This document shows positions 18,694 to 28,481 of a DNA stretch of 64,000 bases, piece after piece (the first letter of the stretch is position 1; each line of letters begins with the position of its first letter). This stretch comes from Veillonella infantium (lineage in GTDB: Bacteria; Bacillota; Negativicutes; Veillonellales; Veillonellaceae). The stretch lies in contig NZ_PPDD01000007.1 in assembly GCF_002959895.1 (NCBI RefSeq), positions 1-64,000 of the forward strand. The letters are read 5' to 3'. The notes under the pieces were generated by a model. It was not told where the DNA came from. It saw nothing but the letters and a program-made list of their open reading frames with translations, and searched no databases. The translations under genes were made by a program, and so were the position numbers.

Positions 18694-19388
18694 GCTTCAT
18701 CTCCTACTAGAACTTTATTGATGCGTTGTTGTAAAAGTTCACGTCCCGTGTGTTTTAAGGAGCTATATAAAATAGGCGGTGTATTCGTTGGATACATTTC
18801 CTTAATTTTAGCCAAGTTCGCAGACTTCTCTTTAGCCGTTAGTTTGTCAGCTTTAGTAACTACAATTTGTAATGGTACACCAGCTTCAACGAGCCAATCA
18901 TAGGCCACCTTATCGATAGGCATCTCTGGATGACGGCCATCGATAAGTAAGCACAACAACATCAATCGTTCAGAATGTAAAATATAATCGGCAATAAAGG
19001 AAGACCACAAGTTGCGGTTTCCCTTATTTGTCTTTGCAAAACCATAACCAGGAAGGTCTACGAGAAACCAGTTATATCTGCGTTCCTCTGTTTCAGAAAT
19101 ATCCTCTTTTGATTCAATATCAAAGTAGTTAATTGTCTTAGTCTTACCTGGTTGGCCACTAACGAGAGCCAACCCACGATAATTACACAACGAGTTAATC
19201 AACGAAGATTTGCCCACATTAGAGCGCCCGATGAAGGCTATTTCCACAGTATCCCCTTCAGGATATTGATCAGCCTTAACACAGGAAGTATTATATTTTG
19301 CTGCTATAATACGAGGCCCCTTCGGTTCTTTTCGTGTATATTGTGGTTTTGGGCCCATTTGTTTAGTGGATTTTTTCTTTTTTTGCAT
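18690..19388 (-). CDS. ysxC: Ribosome biogenesis GTPase YsxC/EngB
   Basis: A 232-residue TRAFAC GTPase needed for late assembly of the large ribosomal subunit. G1 GRSNVGKSSL is near residue 53, with the G3-like LPGYGFA, the G4 VVTKADKL and the G5 region YSSLKHTG. The N-terminal 25 residues are a Lys-rich extension. Its ATG overlaps the lon stop (TAATG), so it is coupled to lon, a pairing common in Firmicutes. Confidence 0.95.
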   Translation of the reverse strand: MQKKKKSTKQMGPKPQYTRKEPKGPRIIAAKYNTSCVKADQYPEGDTVEIAFIGRSNVGKSSLINSLCNYRGLALVSGQPGKTKTINYFDIESKEDISETEERRYNWFLVDLPGYGFAKTNKGNRNLWSSFIADYILHSERLMLLCLLIDGRHPEMPIDKVAYDWLVEAGVPLQIVVTKADKLTAKEKSANLAKIKEMYPTNTPPILYSSLKHTGRELLQQRINKVLVGDEA

Positions 19389-21697
19389 TACACAAGTGCC
19401 TTTGCTAATACTTCATCCATTGTCTTAACTGGCGTAATAATGAGACCGTCTTTTACAATATCAGGTAATTCTGCAATATCCTTTTCATTACCTTTAGGAA
19501 TCAATACTTCTTTAATACCATTAGACAAGGCTGCTAATAACTTTTCTTTTAAACCGCCGATTGGTAGTACACGGCCACGCAATGTAATTTCACCAGTCAT
19601 GGCAATATCAGAACGAACCTTGCGATTTGTTAAAATAGATACCATAGCCAATGTCATCGTAATACCTGCGGAAGGGCCATCCTTAGGTGTTGCACCTTCT
19701 GGCAAGTGAACGTGTATATCGAGTTTCTTATAGAAATCATCTTCAATTTTTAAGGCTTTTGCATTGTGGCGAATATAGCTCATTGCAGCTTGACCAGACT
19801 CTTGCATAACCTTACCTAAGCTACCCGTTAATGCAAGTTTACCTGTACCGTTCATAGTTGTTGCTTCGCATGGCAATACAACGCCACCTACAGAAGTCCA
19901 AGCTAGACCATTTACATAGCCAATTTGCGGTTTCTTTTCGCGCTCTTGGTCAACAAAAATTGGTGCACCCAAGAATTCGGGAAGATTTTTTGTCGTTACT
20001 TTCGGTGCATCCCCACCTTCTTCAACGACTTTATAAGCAATCTTACGACAAATCTTAGCAATCGTTTTTTCTAAGGTACGAACACCCGCTTCACGAGTAT
20101 ATTCGGAAACTACCTTTTTCAACACTGCATCAGATAATTTAACCTTGTAATCTTCAAGGCCATTTTTCTTGATTTGTTTAGGTACTAAATAGCGCTTAGC
20201 AATTTCTAATTTTTCTTGTTCCATATAGCTAGATAATTCGATAATTTCCATACGATCTAACAATGGACCTGGAATATTGGATGCAACATTAGCCGTTGTA
20301 ATCCAGAATACTTCGGAGAAATCAAATGGTACTTCAATGAAGTGATCACTAAATGTGCTATTTTGTTCAGGGTCCAATACCTCTAACAATGCAGAGGATG
20401 GATCGCCTTTATAATCAGATGCAAGTTTATCAATTTCATCCAATAAGAATACAGGGTTCTTAGTGCCTACATTCTTGAGGCCTTGAATCATACGACCAGG
20501 CAATGCACCAATATACGTACGGCGATGGCCACGAATTTCAGCTTCATCACGTACACCACCTAAAGATGCACGGATGAACTTACGGTTCATTGCTTTAGCT
20601 ATAGACGTAGCCAAGGATGTTTTACCAACACCTGGTGGTCCAACTAAGCAAAGAATGGAGCCACTATTCTTACCAGTTAACTTACGAACAGCTAAGAATT
20701 CAAGGATGCGTTTCTTAACCTTTTCAAGGCCATAATGATCAGCCTCAAGCATATCATGAGCCTCTTTAATATCTAAGCGATCCTCAGTCAATTCGTTCCA
20801 AGGTAACGCTAACACCCAATCTAGGTAATTGCGCAAAATAGTTGCTTCTGGCATCAATTGAGGCATGCGACTATAACGAGAGATTTCTTTATCGATACGT
20901 TCATGTACATCTTCGCTAAGGTTGAGTGCTTTCAATTTAACACGTAACTCTTCTGCTTCTTCCTCTGGATCTCCTTTGTCACCCAACTCATCGTGGATAA
21001 CTCGGATTTTTTCACGCAAGAAATATTCTTTTTGCGCTTTTTCCATAGATTGACGAACTTGATTATTAATAGAATTTTCCAAATCAGAAATTTGTAATTC
21101 CATATTCAAGATGCCTACGATCATATTTAAACGACGAGCTACGGATAACTCTTCAAGTAACTCTTGGCGTTTAGTATTATTAATAGGCAACAAGAACGCA
21201 ACTTGGTCAGCTAATTCACAAGGGTCACGTAATTCCATAACCCGTGTTACGCCTTCATCGGTAACAGATTTGGCCTCTTCAGCCCATTCGCCAAACTTAG
21301 ATTGCACTAAACGACGATAGGCTTCTAACTCAACATCGTCTTCAAATTCGGAGGCTACACGCTCGTAGTCCCCTACATAGTACGGATCCATACTTGTTAT
21401 ATTCATTACGCGAATACGTGTAATGCCCTCTACAAGAACACGTACAATACCACCTGGCAAGCGTAACATTTGCTTAATTTTTACTAATGTACCCATTTGG
21501 GCTAAGTCATGAACAGTTGGCGAATCAACAGCATCATCCTTTTGGCTGACAACTGCTAAAATGCGATCCTCGTTCATTGCGGCTTCTACCGCTTTAATGG
21601 ATTTGTCTCGACCGATATCGAGGTGAATCACGATATTCGGGTATACAACCATGCCTCTAAGGGGTACGGTTGGAATCCCAATTTCGAGTAAATTCAT
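19388..21697 (-). CDS. lon: ATP-dependent protease Lon
   Basis: A 769-residue AAA+ serine protease (LonA type). It has an N-terminal substrate-binding domain (about 1-200), a coiled-coil region (about 200-300), Walker [10 protein letters not shown] and Walker [10 protein letters not shown] in the ATPase domain, and the C-terminal Ser-Lys protease domain with the catalytic serine in KDGPSAG. The length is typical for the family. An AGGAGG-like site precedes the ATG. It lies downstream of clpX across a 65-base gap that holds a hairpin, so expression may be partly independent of clpX. Confidence 0.97.
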   Translation of the reverse strand: MNLLEIGIPTVPLRGMVVYPNIVIHLDIGRDKSIKAVEAAMNEDRILAVVSQKDDAVDSPTVHDLAQMGTLVKIKQMLRLPGGIVRVLVEGITRIRVMNITSMDPYYVGDYERVASEFEDDVELEAYRRLVQSKFGEWAEEAKSVTDEGVTRVMELRDPCELADQVAFLLPINNTKRQELLEELSVARRLNMIVGILNMELQISDLENSINNQVRQSMEKAQKEYFLREKIRVIHDELGDKGDPEEEAEELRVKLKALNLSEDVHERIDKEISRYSRMPQLMPEATILRNYLDWVLALPWNELTEDRLDIKEAHDMLEADHYGLEKVKKRILEFLAVRKLTGKNSGSILCLVGPPGVGKTSLATSIAKAMNRKFIRASLGGVRDEAEIRGHRRTYIGALPGRMIQGLKNVGTKNPVFLLDEIDKLASDYKGDPSSALLEVLDPEQNSTFSDHFIEVPFDFSEVFWITTANVASNIPGPLLDRMEIIELSSYMEQEKLEIAKRYLVPKQIKKNGLEDYKVKLSDAVLKKVVSEYTREAGVRTLEKTIAKICRKIAYKVVEEGGDAPKVTTKNLPEFLGAPIFVDQEREKKPQIGYVNGLAWTSVGGVVLPCEATTMNGTGKLALTGSLGKVMQESGQAAMSYIRHNAKALKIEDDFYKKLDIHVHLPEGATPKDGPSAGITMTLAMVSILTNRKVRSDIAMTGEITLRGRVLPIGGLKEKLLAALSNGIKEVLIPKGNEKDIAELPDIVKDGLIITPVKTMDEVLAKALV

Positions 21698-21726
21698 ACT
21701 TCCTCCAGGTATTTATATTATGAAAA

Positions 21727-21756
21727 GAAACTCATTCCTACACAGAAATGAGTTTC
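21727..21756 (-). terminator. Hairpin between clpX and lon, possible weak terminator
   Basis: Perfect 10-bp arms GAAACTCATT (21727-21736) and AATGAGTTTC (21747-21756) are followed on the minus strand by TTTTC. The short T-run suggests partial termination, which would lower lon expression relative to clpPX. Confidence 0.55.
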
Positions 21757-21762
21757 TTCGAA

Positions 21763-23016
21763 TTACGATTTCAACTGGATGTCTTGGTCTGCCTCATTTT
21801 TGAGTATAGGTTCACCTGTGCTCAACACGGATTCACGATTAACTATGCACTTAGTTACTTCCGGCATGGAAGGAACTTCAAACATAACGCGTTTCATCAC
21901 CTTTTCAATGATAGCACGCAAACCACGAGCACCTGTTTTTCGCTGTAATGCTTCATCAGCGATTTCTTCTAATGCATCTTCAGTGAAAGTTAATTCTACA
22001 CCATCAAGGGATAGAATTTTTTCATATTGTTTTGTTAATGCATTTTTAGGCTTTGTCAAAATTTGGATCAATGCATCTCTATCCAATTGATCTAATGTTA
22101 CCATTACTGGCAAACGACCAATGAACTCAGGGATTAAGCCAAACTTCAATAAATCTTCAGGTACAACATCCTTCAAGATAGCCGATATATTACGTTCTTC
22201 TTTACGTTGTACATCTGCACCAAAACCAAGGGTTTTCTTAGCGGTACGCTTAGTAATAACCTTGTCCATACCATCAAATGCACCACCACAAATAAAGAGA
22301 ATATTTGTAGTGTCAATTTGAAGCATTTCTTGATTTGGATGCTTTCTACCACCTTGAGGCGGAACAGAAGCTACGGTACCTTCTAAGATTTTAAGTAATG
22401 CTTGTTGTACGCCTTCACCAGACACATCACGTGTAATGGAAGGGTTCTCAGACTTACGTGCAATCTTATCAATTTCATCGATATAAATAATGCCACGTTC
22501 AGCCCGAGCTATATCATAATCTGCAGCTTGGATAATTTTGAGCAAGATATTTTCCACATCTTCCCCTACATAACCAGCTTCAGTTAAGCTTGTAGCATCT
22601 GCAATAGCAAATGGTACTTCTAGCATTTTCGCTAAGGTTTGAGCCAATAGTGTTTTACCACTACCAGTAGGACCAATGAATAAAACATTAGCCTTTTGTA
22701 ATTCTACATCATCAACTACATTATCTGTTTGTAAACGTTTGTAGTGATTATATACAGCCACAGCTAAAGAGATTTTAGCATCATCTTGACCAATAACATA
22801 TTCGTCAAGATGAGCTTTAATTTCTCTCGGCGTTGGCAATTCTTTTAAGTTGAAGTCGTCCGTCTCTACGTCACCTAACTCATCAGCAATAATACGTTCA
22901 CATACTTCAACGCATTCATCACAAATATATACGTTAGGACCCGCTACTAATTTGCGGACTTCTTCGCTTGTGCGTCCACAAAAACTGCAGCGCATAGTGT
23001 CTTTATCTTTTGCCAA
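21763..23016 (-). CDS. clpX: ClpX, ATP-dependent unfoldase of ClpXP
   Basis: A 417-residue AAA+ unfoldase. The N-terminal zinc-binding domain has Cys10, Cys13, Cys32 and Cys35, followed by Walker [12 protein letters not shown], Walker [11 protein letters not shown] and the pore loop after [10 protein letters not shown] ClpP-docking IGF-like loop is expected at [10 protein letters not shown], but I see FGAD in the usual tripeptide area rather than a clear IGF. The start is TTG at 23016 with GGAGG six bases upstream. It follows clpP by 12 bases. Confidence 0.96.
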   Translation of the reverse strand: MAKDKDTMRCSFCGRTSEEVRKLVAGPNVYICDECVEVCERIIADELGDVETDDFNLKELPTPREIKAHLDEYVIGQDDAKISLAVAVYNHYKRLQTDNVVDDVELQKANVLFIGPTGSGKTLLAQTLAKMLEVPFAIADATSLTEAGYVGEDVENILLKIIQAADYDIARAERGIIYIDEIDKIARKSENPSITRDVSGEGVQQALLKILEGTVASVPPQGGRKHPNQEMLQIDTTNILFICGGAFDGMDKVITKRTAKKTLGFGADVQRKEERNISAILKDVVPEDLLKFGLIPEFIGRLPVMVTLDQLDRDALIQILTKPKNALTKQYEKILSLDGVELTFTEDALEEIADEALQRKTGARGLRAIIEKVMKRVMFEVPSMPEVTKCIVNRESVLSTGEPILKNEADQDIQLKS

Positions 23017-23028
23017 TGGGCGCCTCCA

Positions 23029-23622
23029 TTACTTGCTTTCTACAGGTTCTCTTGTGAGCACCTCATCAATTAAGCCGTATTCAACGGCATCCTGAGCACT
23101 CATGAAGTTATCGCGATCTGTATCGCGAGCTACTACTTCAATATCTTGTCCACTGCGAGAAGCTAAGATACCATTTAATTCTTCACGCATACGAAGAATC
23201 TCACGGGCATGGATTTCAATTTCAGATGCTTGCCCTTGAACACCACCTAATGGTTGGTGAATCATAACGCGTGCATGAGGCAACGCATAACGTTTGCCCT
23301 TGGCACCTGCTGTTAAAAGCACTGCCCCCATGCTTGCTGCAGAGCCTACACAAATGGTAGACACATCTGGTTTAATATATTGCATAGTATCATAAATAGC
23401 CATGCCGGCAGTTACAACACCACCGGGGCTATTAATGTACAAATGGATATCCTTATCAGGATCCTCTGCTTCTAGGAATAACATTTGCGCAATAACCGCA
23501 TTTGCTACATTATCATCAATAGGTCCACCTAGGAAGATAATGCGGTCCTTTAACAAGCGAGAGTAAATATCATAGGAACGCTCACCGCGTTCACTTTGTT
23601 CAACTACGATTGGTACATACAT
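23029..23622 (-). CDS. clpP: ClpP protease proteolytic subunit
   Basis: A 197-residue serine peptidase that forms the tetradecameric ClpXP chamber. The catalytic serine is Ser97 in GSAASMGA and the catalytic histidine is His122 in [10 protein letters not shown]; the acid lies further on in the AVEYG region. [12 protein letters not shown] is also diagnostic. The length is standard. It lies in the classic tig-clpP-clpX order. Confidence 0.97.
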   Translation of the reverse strand: MYVPIVVEQSERGERSYDIYSRLLKDRIIFLGGPIDDNVANAVIAQMLFLEAEDPDKDIHLYINSPGGVVTAGMAIYDTMQYIKPDVSTICVGSAASMGAVLLTAGAKGKRYALPHARVMIHQPLGGVQGQASEIEIHAREILRMREELNGILASRSGQDIEVVARDTDRDNFMSAQDAVEYGLIDEVLTREPVESK

Positions 23623-23658
23623 ATATTCACCTTTTCATGTACCTAGTTGAGCAAACTA

Positions 23659-24963
23659 TTATTTAGCCGCTTCAGCGCCTTTTGCATTATCAATAATGAA
23701 TCGAGCTGCTTTTTTGCGAGCTACAGAGCCTGCCAACATAGCTACACGACCTTCTTTTGCAATAATATCCCAAACTTCTTTAGGATCTGCCCCAAAGTTT
23801 TGAGCCATAATGAAGATTTCACGGTTCATATCATCTGGAGTTACTTCGATACCTTCAGCAGTTGCGATAGCGTCTAATACTAAATCAGCGCGTACGTTTT
23901 CAGCTGCGGAATCTTTGTATTCAGAACGTAAATCTTCGATAGTTTTGTTGGAGAATTTCAAGTAGTCATCAAGTTTCAAGCCACGGCCTTCCATGTTCAT
24001 AGCCAATTCTTGAATCATTTGTTCTACACGATCTTCAATCATTACTTCTGGGATGTCTACAGTTGCATTTTTAACAGCTGTTTGAATCAAGTCAGCATTG
24101 TAAGTATCGATTGCGCGACGGGAAGCTTCTTCTTCCATTTTAGCGCGAAGATCTTTTTTCAATTCTTCAATAGTTTCGTAAGAGCTTGCTTCTTTTGCGA
24201 ACTCGTCGTTCAATTCAGGCAACTCTTTACGTTTGATATCATGAATATGAGTTTTGAATTCTGCTTCTTTACCAGCAAGTTCTGCTACGAAGTAGTCTTC
24301 AGGGAATGTTACTTTTACAGTTACATCATCGCCAGCTTTAGCGCCGATCAATTGATCTTCGAAGCCAGGAATGAAGCTACCAGAACCGATTTGCAATGGG
24401 TAGGATTTACCTTCACCACCATCGAATGGTTTGCCATCAACGGAACCAGCGAAGTCGATTACTGCGAAGTCGTCTTTTTGAATTGTAGCGCCTTCTTCAG
24501 CAACAACCATTTTTGCTTGTTGTTCACGGATGTTGTTCAATTGTTCTTCGATTTGTTCATCAGTTACTGTAGCATCTTGTTTTTCAGCTTCTAAGCCTTT
24601 GTAGTCGCCAAGTTTAACTTCAGGGCGTTTAGTTACAGTAGCTTTGAAAATCAAGTCTTTACCTTCTTCGAATTGTTCGCGTTCGATTTCTGGTTCAGAT
24701 ACAGGAACGATATCGTTTTCACGAAGTGCAGCACTGTAGTTTTGGCTAGCCAATACTTCGAATGCTTCTTCCATGATAGCGTCTTTGCCGAAGTTCATTT
24801 CCAAAATACGGCGAGGCGCATGACCTTTACGGAAGCCAGGAATGTTTACTTGACTTGCAATGCGTTTTACAGCTTGCTTAATGCCTTTATCTACTTCTGC
24901 TGCAGGTACTTCAATAGTTAACGTTACTACGTGTTGATCAACAGGATTTACAGTTGCTTTCAT
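23659..24963 (-). CDS. tig: Trigger factor chaperone
   Basis: A 434-residue ribosome-associated chaperone and peptidyl-prolyl isomerase. The N-terminal ribosome-binding tail has the signature PGFRKGHAPRRI near residue 44. An FKBP-type domain at about 155-245 (DFAVIDFAGSVDGKPFDGG) follows, and then the helical C-terminal arms. The length is typical. It is the first gene of the tig-clpP-clpX unit, with a promoter candidate at 25027-25055. Confidence 0.97.
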   Translation of the reverse strand: MKATVNPVDQHVVTLTIEVPAAEVDKGIKQAVKRIASQVNIPGFRKGHAPRRILEMNFGKDAIMEEAFEVLASQNYSAALRENDIVPVSEPEIEREQFEEGKDLIFKATVTKRPEVKLGDYKGLEAEKQDATVTDEQIEEQLNNIREQQAKMVVAEEGATIQKDDFAVIDFAGSVDGKPFDGGEGKSYPLQIGSGSFIPGFEDQLIGAKAGDDVTVKVTFPEDYFVAELAGKEAEFKTHIHDIKRKELPELNDEFAKEASSYETIEELKKDLRAKMEEEASRRAIDTYNADLIQTAVKNATVDIPEVMIEDRVEQMIQELAMNMEGRGLKLDDYLKFSNKTIEDLRSEYKDSAAENVRADLVLDAIATAEGIEVTPDDMNREIFIMAQNFGADPKEVWDIIAKEGRVAMLAGSVARKKAARFIIDNAKGAEAAK

Positions 24964-25026
24964 TTAAAATATGTCCTCCTCAAAGGGCAATACGCCCAAA
25001 TTTCTGTAGTATATTATGCACTCCTA

Positions 25027-25055
25027 ATAATAACATAAATGCAAAGTCAATGCAA
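25027..25055 (-). promoter_or_regulatory. Promoter candidate for tig-clpP-clpX
   Basis: On the minus strand TTGCAT (25050-25055), 17 bases, then TATTAT (25027-25032), about 65 bases upstream of the tig start. The -35 box is weak. No CIRCE or CtsR-like operator is evident next to it. Confidence 0.45.
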
Positions 25056-25074
25056 TTCTTCTCAATTTACACTA

Positions 25075-25102
25075 AAAGACCACCCCGAAATGGGTGGTCT
25101 TT
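25075..25102 (-). terminator. Intrinsic terminator after the CBS-domain gene
   Basis: A perfect 11-bp stem AAAGACCACCC / GGGTGGTCTTT has a six-base loop and is followed on the minus strand by TTTT. It begins 25 bases past the CBS gene stop codon. Confidence 0.85.
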
Positions 25103-25126
25103 CTATGTTCTACATAATTATGCGAA

Positions 25127-25582
25127 TTAGTTATCTTTAGCAATCAATTTGATAATGTCACGACGAGACAAGATACCAATCAAATGGTAGTCCTTATCTA
25201 CAACAGGAACATTTTTCAAATGTTGATCAAGCATAACAGATACAATTTCCTCTACATCTTTATCCGGTGTAGTTGTAATGACTTCGTCAGTCATCAACTC
25301 ATGAACGTGAGATGCTAACAATTTTTTGAATTGCGCATTATATTCGCCAATGCCATTGTAATAAATACTAGCGCCCAACACATTTACATAGTGAGGTACA
25401 TGAGGGCGAACTTTTTTATAAAGCAAATCACCTTCAGAAATAATACCTAATAATTTATTGTTGTCATCCACTACGGAAACAGCTGTTAAATTATATTTTA
25501 CCAATAAGTCAGCCACATCAGAAATCGGCGCATCCTTGCCAACAGTAACAGGGTATTTATTCATTACTTCTTGAATTTTCAT
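25127..25582 (-). CDS. CBS-domain-pair protein
   Basis: A 151-residue protein made of two CBS motifs (about 7-60 and 93-148; signatures VVDDNNKLLGIISEGDLL and VVDKDYHLIGILSRRDII) with a longer insert between them. CBS pairs bind adenine nucleotides such as AMP, ATP or SAM and act as energy or ligand sensors. No catalytic domain is fused and the partner is unknown. It is monocistronic: its own terminator follows and a 105-base gap precedes it. AGGAGG lies before the ATG. Confidence 0.85.
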   Translation of the reverse strand: MKIQEVMNKYPVTVGKDAPISDVADLLVKYNLTAVSVVDDNNKLLGIISEGDLLYKKVRPHVPHYVNVLGASIYYNGIGEYNAQFKKLLASHVHELMTDEVITTTPDKDVEEIVSVMLDQHLKNVPVVDKDYHLIGILSRRDIIKLIAKDN

Positions 25583-25687
25583 AGTGAATTCCTCCTTACA
25601 AATACATCTTGCTTTATTATACTATTCGACATAGCATAATAAAACTCCTTTTTTATAAGAATATTATATAAATAATTTATAAGTCTA

Positions 25688-26167
25688 TTACCAATGATAT
25701 GGTTCGTTACGATTAATCTTAGAGGCTCTATAAATTTGTTCTACTAGTAATAAGCGTACCATTTGATGGGTAAAGGTCATTGGACTAAAGGATAATTTAT
25801 AATTCACTGACCTACGTAGTTCATCACTTACGCCAAAAGCACCGCCAACGATAAACGCCATATCACTAATGCCATCCACCTCTAATTTTGCTACGGTCTT
25901 TGCCAAGTCTTCCGAGGACATCGTTTTACCGTACACATCGAGTAACACTGTATAAGCATTCTTAGGAACATTTTTTAATAATCGTTCCCCCTCTTCTATA
26001 ACGACTTGTTTTCGATCTGCATCACTCGGCTTATCTCCAATTTTACTTTCATTTAGTTCAGTAATGGTAATGCCGCCATATGGTCGCATACGCTTTACAA
26101 ATTCTGCTACCCCATCACGTAAATAAGCATCCTTTAGTTTGCCAATACAAATTACATAAAATCTCAT
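25688..26167 (-). CDS. rlmH: 23S rRNA pseudouridine-1915 N3-methyltransferase RlmH
   Basis: A 159-residue SPOUT-fold methyltransferase that modifies pseudouridine 1915 of helix 69 in 23S rRNA, using SAM. The trefoil-knot motif FIVGGAFGVSDELR is near residue 103, and the C-terminus LLLVEQIYRASKI...EPYHW is nearly invariant in the family. It lies three bases after the WalJ-like gene, and this pairing is common in Firmicutes. Confidence 0.96.
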   Translation of the reverse strand: MRFYVICIGKLKDAYLRDGVAEFVKRMRPYGGITITELNESKIGDKPSDADRKQVVIEEGERLLKNVPKNAYTVLLDVYGKTMSSEDLAKTVAKLEVDGISDMAFIVGGAFGVSDELRRSVNYKLSFSPMTFTHQMVRLLLVEQIYRASKINRNEPYHW

Positions 26168-26170
26168 ACT

Positions 26171-26977
26171 CTACCTCTTTATTGATTGCATAGACACAAT
26201 TTCATTAGGCTGACCATGTTGTAATTTCATTTCCGGCCCAATACGTACGCCACCATCTACGAGCATTTTCCCAATTGTTTGAGTAACAAGGACGGCATTA
26301 TTATTATTTTCAGAGCGATGAGCTAAAATAACTTGCATAAAGTCAGGCCGCTTCATCATAAGCAAGGTTTGAGCGGCCATTTCATTACTTAAATGGCCTT
26401 CATCACTGGCCACCCGTTGTTTTAAAAATGGTTGATACGGTCCAAAACGCAACATATGAGGATCGTAATTAGCCTCTAGCACTAACAACGTACTATCATC
26501 GATTCTATGTAATATATCATCAGAAATGATACCCGTATCGGTCACGACTGTAGCCTTGTCTTTTCCAGAAAATACATTTATTCCGATTGGATCTGCTGCA
26601 TCATGACTCACTGCAAAAGGTTCTACAATGAGATTCCCCAAGGTCAAACTCCCTTTGGTCAGTTCAATTAATTGATTCTTTGGTACGACGAGCTTGTCTT
26701 GTATTTCACGCCACGTCCCCTGTTTCGTGTACACAGGAATATCAAATCGTTTCAACAGTTGTTGCAGTCCTGCAATATGATCACTATGCTCATGACTGAT
26801 AAATATGCCCTCTACCTGTGCCATATCGATATGCAATTCTTTTAATCCATTTACGATGCGCCGACAGCTAATGCCTACATCGTGCAATATGACGGAGTTC
26901 CCTTTTTTTATTACTGTACAATTGCCCTTGCTACCACTAGCAAGGACATGGACCTCCAACGGTGAGGATTCACTCAT
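26171..26977 (-). CDS. Metallo-beta-lactamase-fold hydrolase, WalJ/YycJ-like
   Basis: A 268-residue protein with the metal-binding set FISHEHSDHIAGLQ (HxHxDH), a later His in the VSHDA segment and VTDTG. The N-terminal LASGSKGNC matches the SGSxGNC signature of the WalJ/YycJ group, exonuclease-like proteins linked to DNA repair and the WalRK system in Bacilli. No walRK genes are nearby. I start at the ATG at 26977, seven bases from GGAG; a TTG codon immediately precedes it. Confidence 0.85.
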   Translation of the reverse strand: MSESSPLEVHVLASGSKGNCTVIKKGNSVILHDVGISCRRIVNGLKELHIDMAQVEGIFISHEHSDHIAGLQQLLKRFDIPVYTKQGTWREIQDKLVVPKNQLIELTKGSLTLGNLIVEPFAVSHDAADPIGINVFSGKDKATVVTDTGIISDDILHRIDDSTLLVLEANYDPHMLRFGPYQPFLKQRVASDEGHLSNEMAAQTLLMMKRPDFMQVILAHRSENNNNAVLVTQTIGKMLVDGGVRIGPEMKLQHGQPNEIVSMQSIKR

Positions 26978-27083
26978 CAAAACACTCCATATACTTAATC
27001 ATAATTCTTTACATATTTTTGTGAAAGTCAGTGACTTAGTTATTCGATATAACTATCGTATTAAGTTATATAACCCTAAACTA

Positions 27084-28274
27084 TCATGACTTACTTTCAG
27101 ATAAGTCAGCCAAACGCTCTACAAAGTAAGCCATATTTGACTCTATGTCCGGACCTCTACGGAACATATCGCCCCCAACGAGGAACATTGTATCATTACC
27201 GTATAACTTAACTAGTTCATTAAGACGAGCATCTGTTACACCACCACCTGGTGCTGGACACGCAGCCTTCATCAAGGCCATCGGTTGTTTAATATAGTTG
27301 GATATCCGCTTACACTGTTCCTCAGTGAAAGTAAAACGACCGCCATAGGATACAAAAATCGGCATATCTGCACCAAAGATACGAGGCAACAAGCCTAATT
27401 GTAGATAATCAGCTATACCAGATGTGCCAGGACTTACAAATCCACCTGAATAAGCGGGATGATGAATAATGGGCAATCCTAATTTTTCATCACTAGCCAG
27501 TTTATGTAGCCAACCAAACCCAACTAGTCCTGAGGCCACCATAAGGGCCGTTGCGCCAGCTTCCTTAGCAAAATAAGCACGTTCTATTACGTCTGTACCA
27601 TCGCCAGACACATTAGCTGCATATAAGGTATGTGTGCCGTGTTTATCATTCATTTCGCGCACTATAGCAGCACATCGCTTTACCCGATCTTTAAATTGAG
27701 AGAATGACTGATTAGAAATACCATGGTCATCCTTAATGACATCTGCCCCACCACGTGTATAAGCACCACACATACGAGCTAGCTCTTCATTAGGTGTCCC
27801 CATAGGTTTTACAACGGCTTGAATCATAGGACGCGTTGGTGTTTCCACTAGTTGGCGAATCCCATGCAAACCAAAACGTGGTCCTTTAAACACATCGTAA
27901 AGAGTTGGGCATAATTCAACATCCACCACCCAAATATGAGGTTGTAAGGACGAGTTTCCAAAGACAACATTTAAAAATTGCGTTGCTTCTAAGGCAGTAG
28001 TATCTACAAGATATGAAATACGAGCCACATAATAGCGAGATATATCAATTACAGCATTTGGCATGACACCAACATTAACATATGCAGAATCTTGTTCCAT
28101 CGGTTCAAGAGATTCTAATCGACCAGTAATAGTTCCTTTAATATATGGATCTGTAACAAACTCATAAGGAAACTCTATGGTTTGTTCTACTTGAACAGCC
28201 CACGCAATAGCTTTTGCCTCTTCATATGAACTTGCTTCTATTCGATACGTAACTATAAATCGCTCGTCTTTCAT
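27084..28274 (-). CDS. RuBisCO-like protein (form IV type), function unknown
   Basis: A 396-residue protein with the RuBisCO large-subunit fold: N-terminal domain about 1-125, then a barrel. The lysine of the TIKPK segment is kept (Lys156 in VVKPMG), and the activation segment reads IKDDHG, keeping the carbamylated lysine equivalent (Lys181) and Asp183 but with His184 where RuBisCO has the metal-ligand Glu. Loop 6 lacks the GK of true carboxylases. It is therefore not a CO2-fixing RuBisCO. Relatives include 2,3-diketo-5-methylthiopentyl-1-P enolase (MtnW), a methylthioribulose-1-P isomerase and oxo-isoapionate-4-P enzymes, but no genes of those pathways are nearby. Its start (GGAG at nine bases) follows a terminator, so it is a separate unit from the purine genes. 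Confidence 0.82.
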   Translation of the reverse strand: MKDERFIVTYRIEASSYEEAKAIAWAVQVEQTIEFPYEFVTDPYIKGTITGRLESLEPMEQDSAYVNVGVMPNAVIDISRYYVARISYLVDTTALEATQFLNVVFGNSSLQPHIWVVDVELCPTLYDVFKGPRFGLHGIRQLVETPTRPMIQAVVKPMGTPNEELARMCGAYTRGGADVIKDDHGISNQSFSQFKDRVKRCAAIVREMNDKHGTHTLYAANVSGDGTDVIERAYFAKEAGATALMVASGLVGFGWLHKLASDEKLGLPIIHHPAYSGGFVSPGTSGIADYLQLGLLPRIFGADMPIFVSYGGRFTFTEEQCKRISNYIKQPMALMKAACPAPGGGVTDARLNELVKLYGNDTMFLVGGDMFRRGPDIESNMAYFVERLADLSESKS

Positions 28275-28336
28275 AATGCGTCTCCTTTGCAATAATATTA
28301 TTTAATTATATACCAAAGTAGTGCTTCATTCCATAC

Positions 28337-28375
28337 AAAAAAGGCCTCACTCTAAAACTAGAGCGAGGCCTTTTT
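28337..28375 (-). terminator. Strong intrinsic terminator between xanthine permease and RuBisCO-like gene
   Basis: Arms of about 15 bp (28341-28355 and 28360-28374, one mismatch) are followed on the minus strand by six T. It ends the purine operon about 60 bases before the RuBisCO-like start codon. Its position could also allow conditional read-through into that gene. Confidence 0.9.
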
Positions 28376-28387
28376 GAAAGAGTGATA

Positions 28388-28448
28388 ACATGTATATAGA
28401 TTTTTTACCTATACGAACAAGGTTTCTACCGTGAGAGACAATACATGT
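28388..28448 (-). ncRNA. Candidate structured RNA (three-way-junction-like) ahead of the terminator
   Basis: Outer arms ACATGTAT (28388-28395) and ATACATGT (28441-28448) pair perfectly. Inside are a 4-bp hairpin (28396-28399 with 28409-28412) and a small hairpin at 28421-28430 (GGTTTCTACC read on the plus strand). In transcription order it lies after the permease stop, just before an intrinsic terminator and then the RuBisCO-like gene, which is the layout of a leader RNA switch. I match it to no known riboswitch, and the AT-rich pairing may be chance. Confidence 0.3.
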
Positions 28449-28481
28449 AATCATATGAGAATTAATTGACTTAACTATATC

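Noticed and set aside
24010-24594. Plus-strand frame of 194 codons opposite tig
   Set aside because: It is a shadow of the trigger factor codon pattern, with runs of Phe and Cys and no start signal.
27084-28274. True CO2-fixing RuBisCO
   Set aside because: The metal-ligand Glu is His, the loop-6 lysine is absent, and no phosphoribulokinase or small subunit is nearby.
28421-28430. Purine riboswitch suggested by GTTTCTACC
   Set aside because: The match is on the plus strand, while all genes here are on the minus strand, and the P3 stem and TATAAT-type junction of the purine aptamer are missing.
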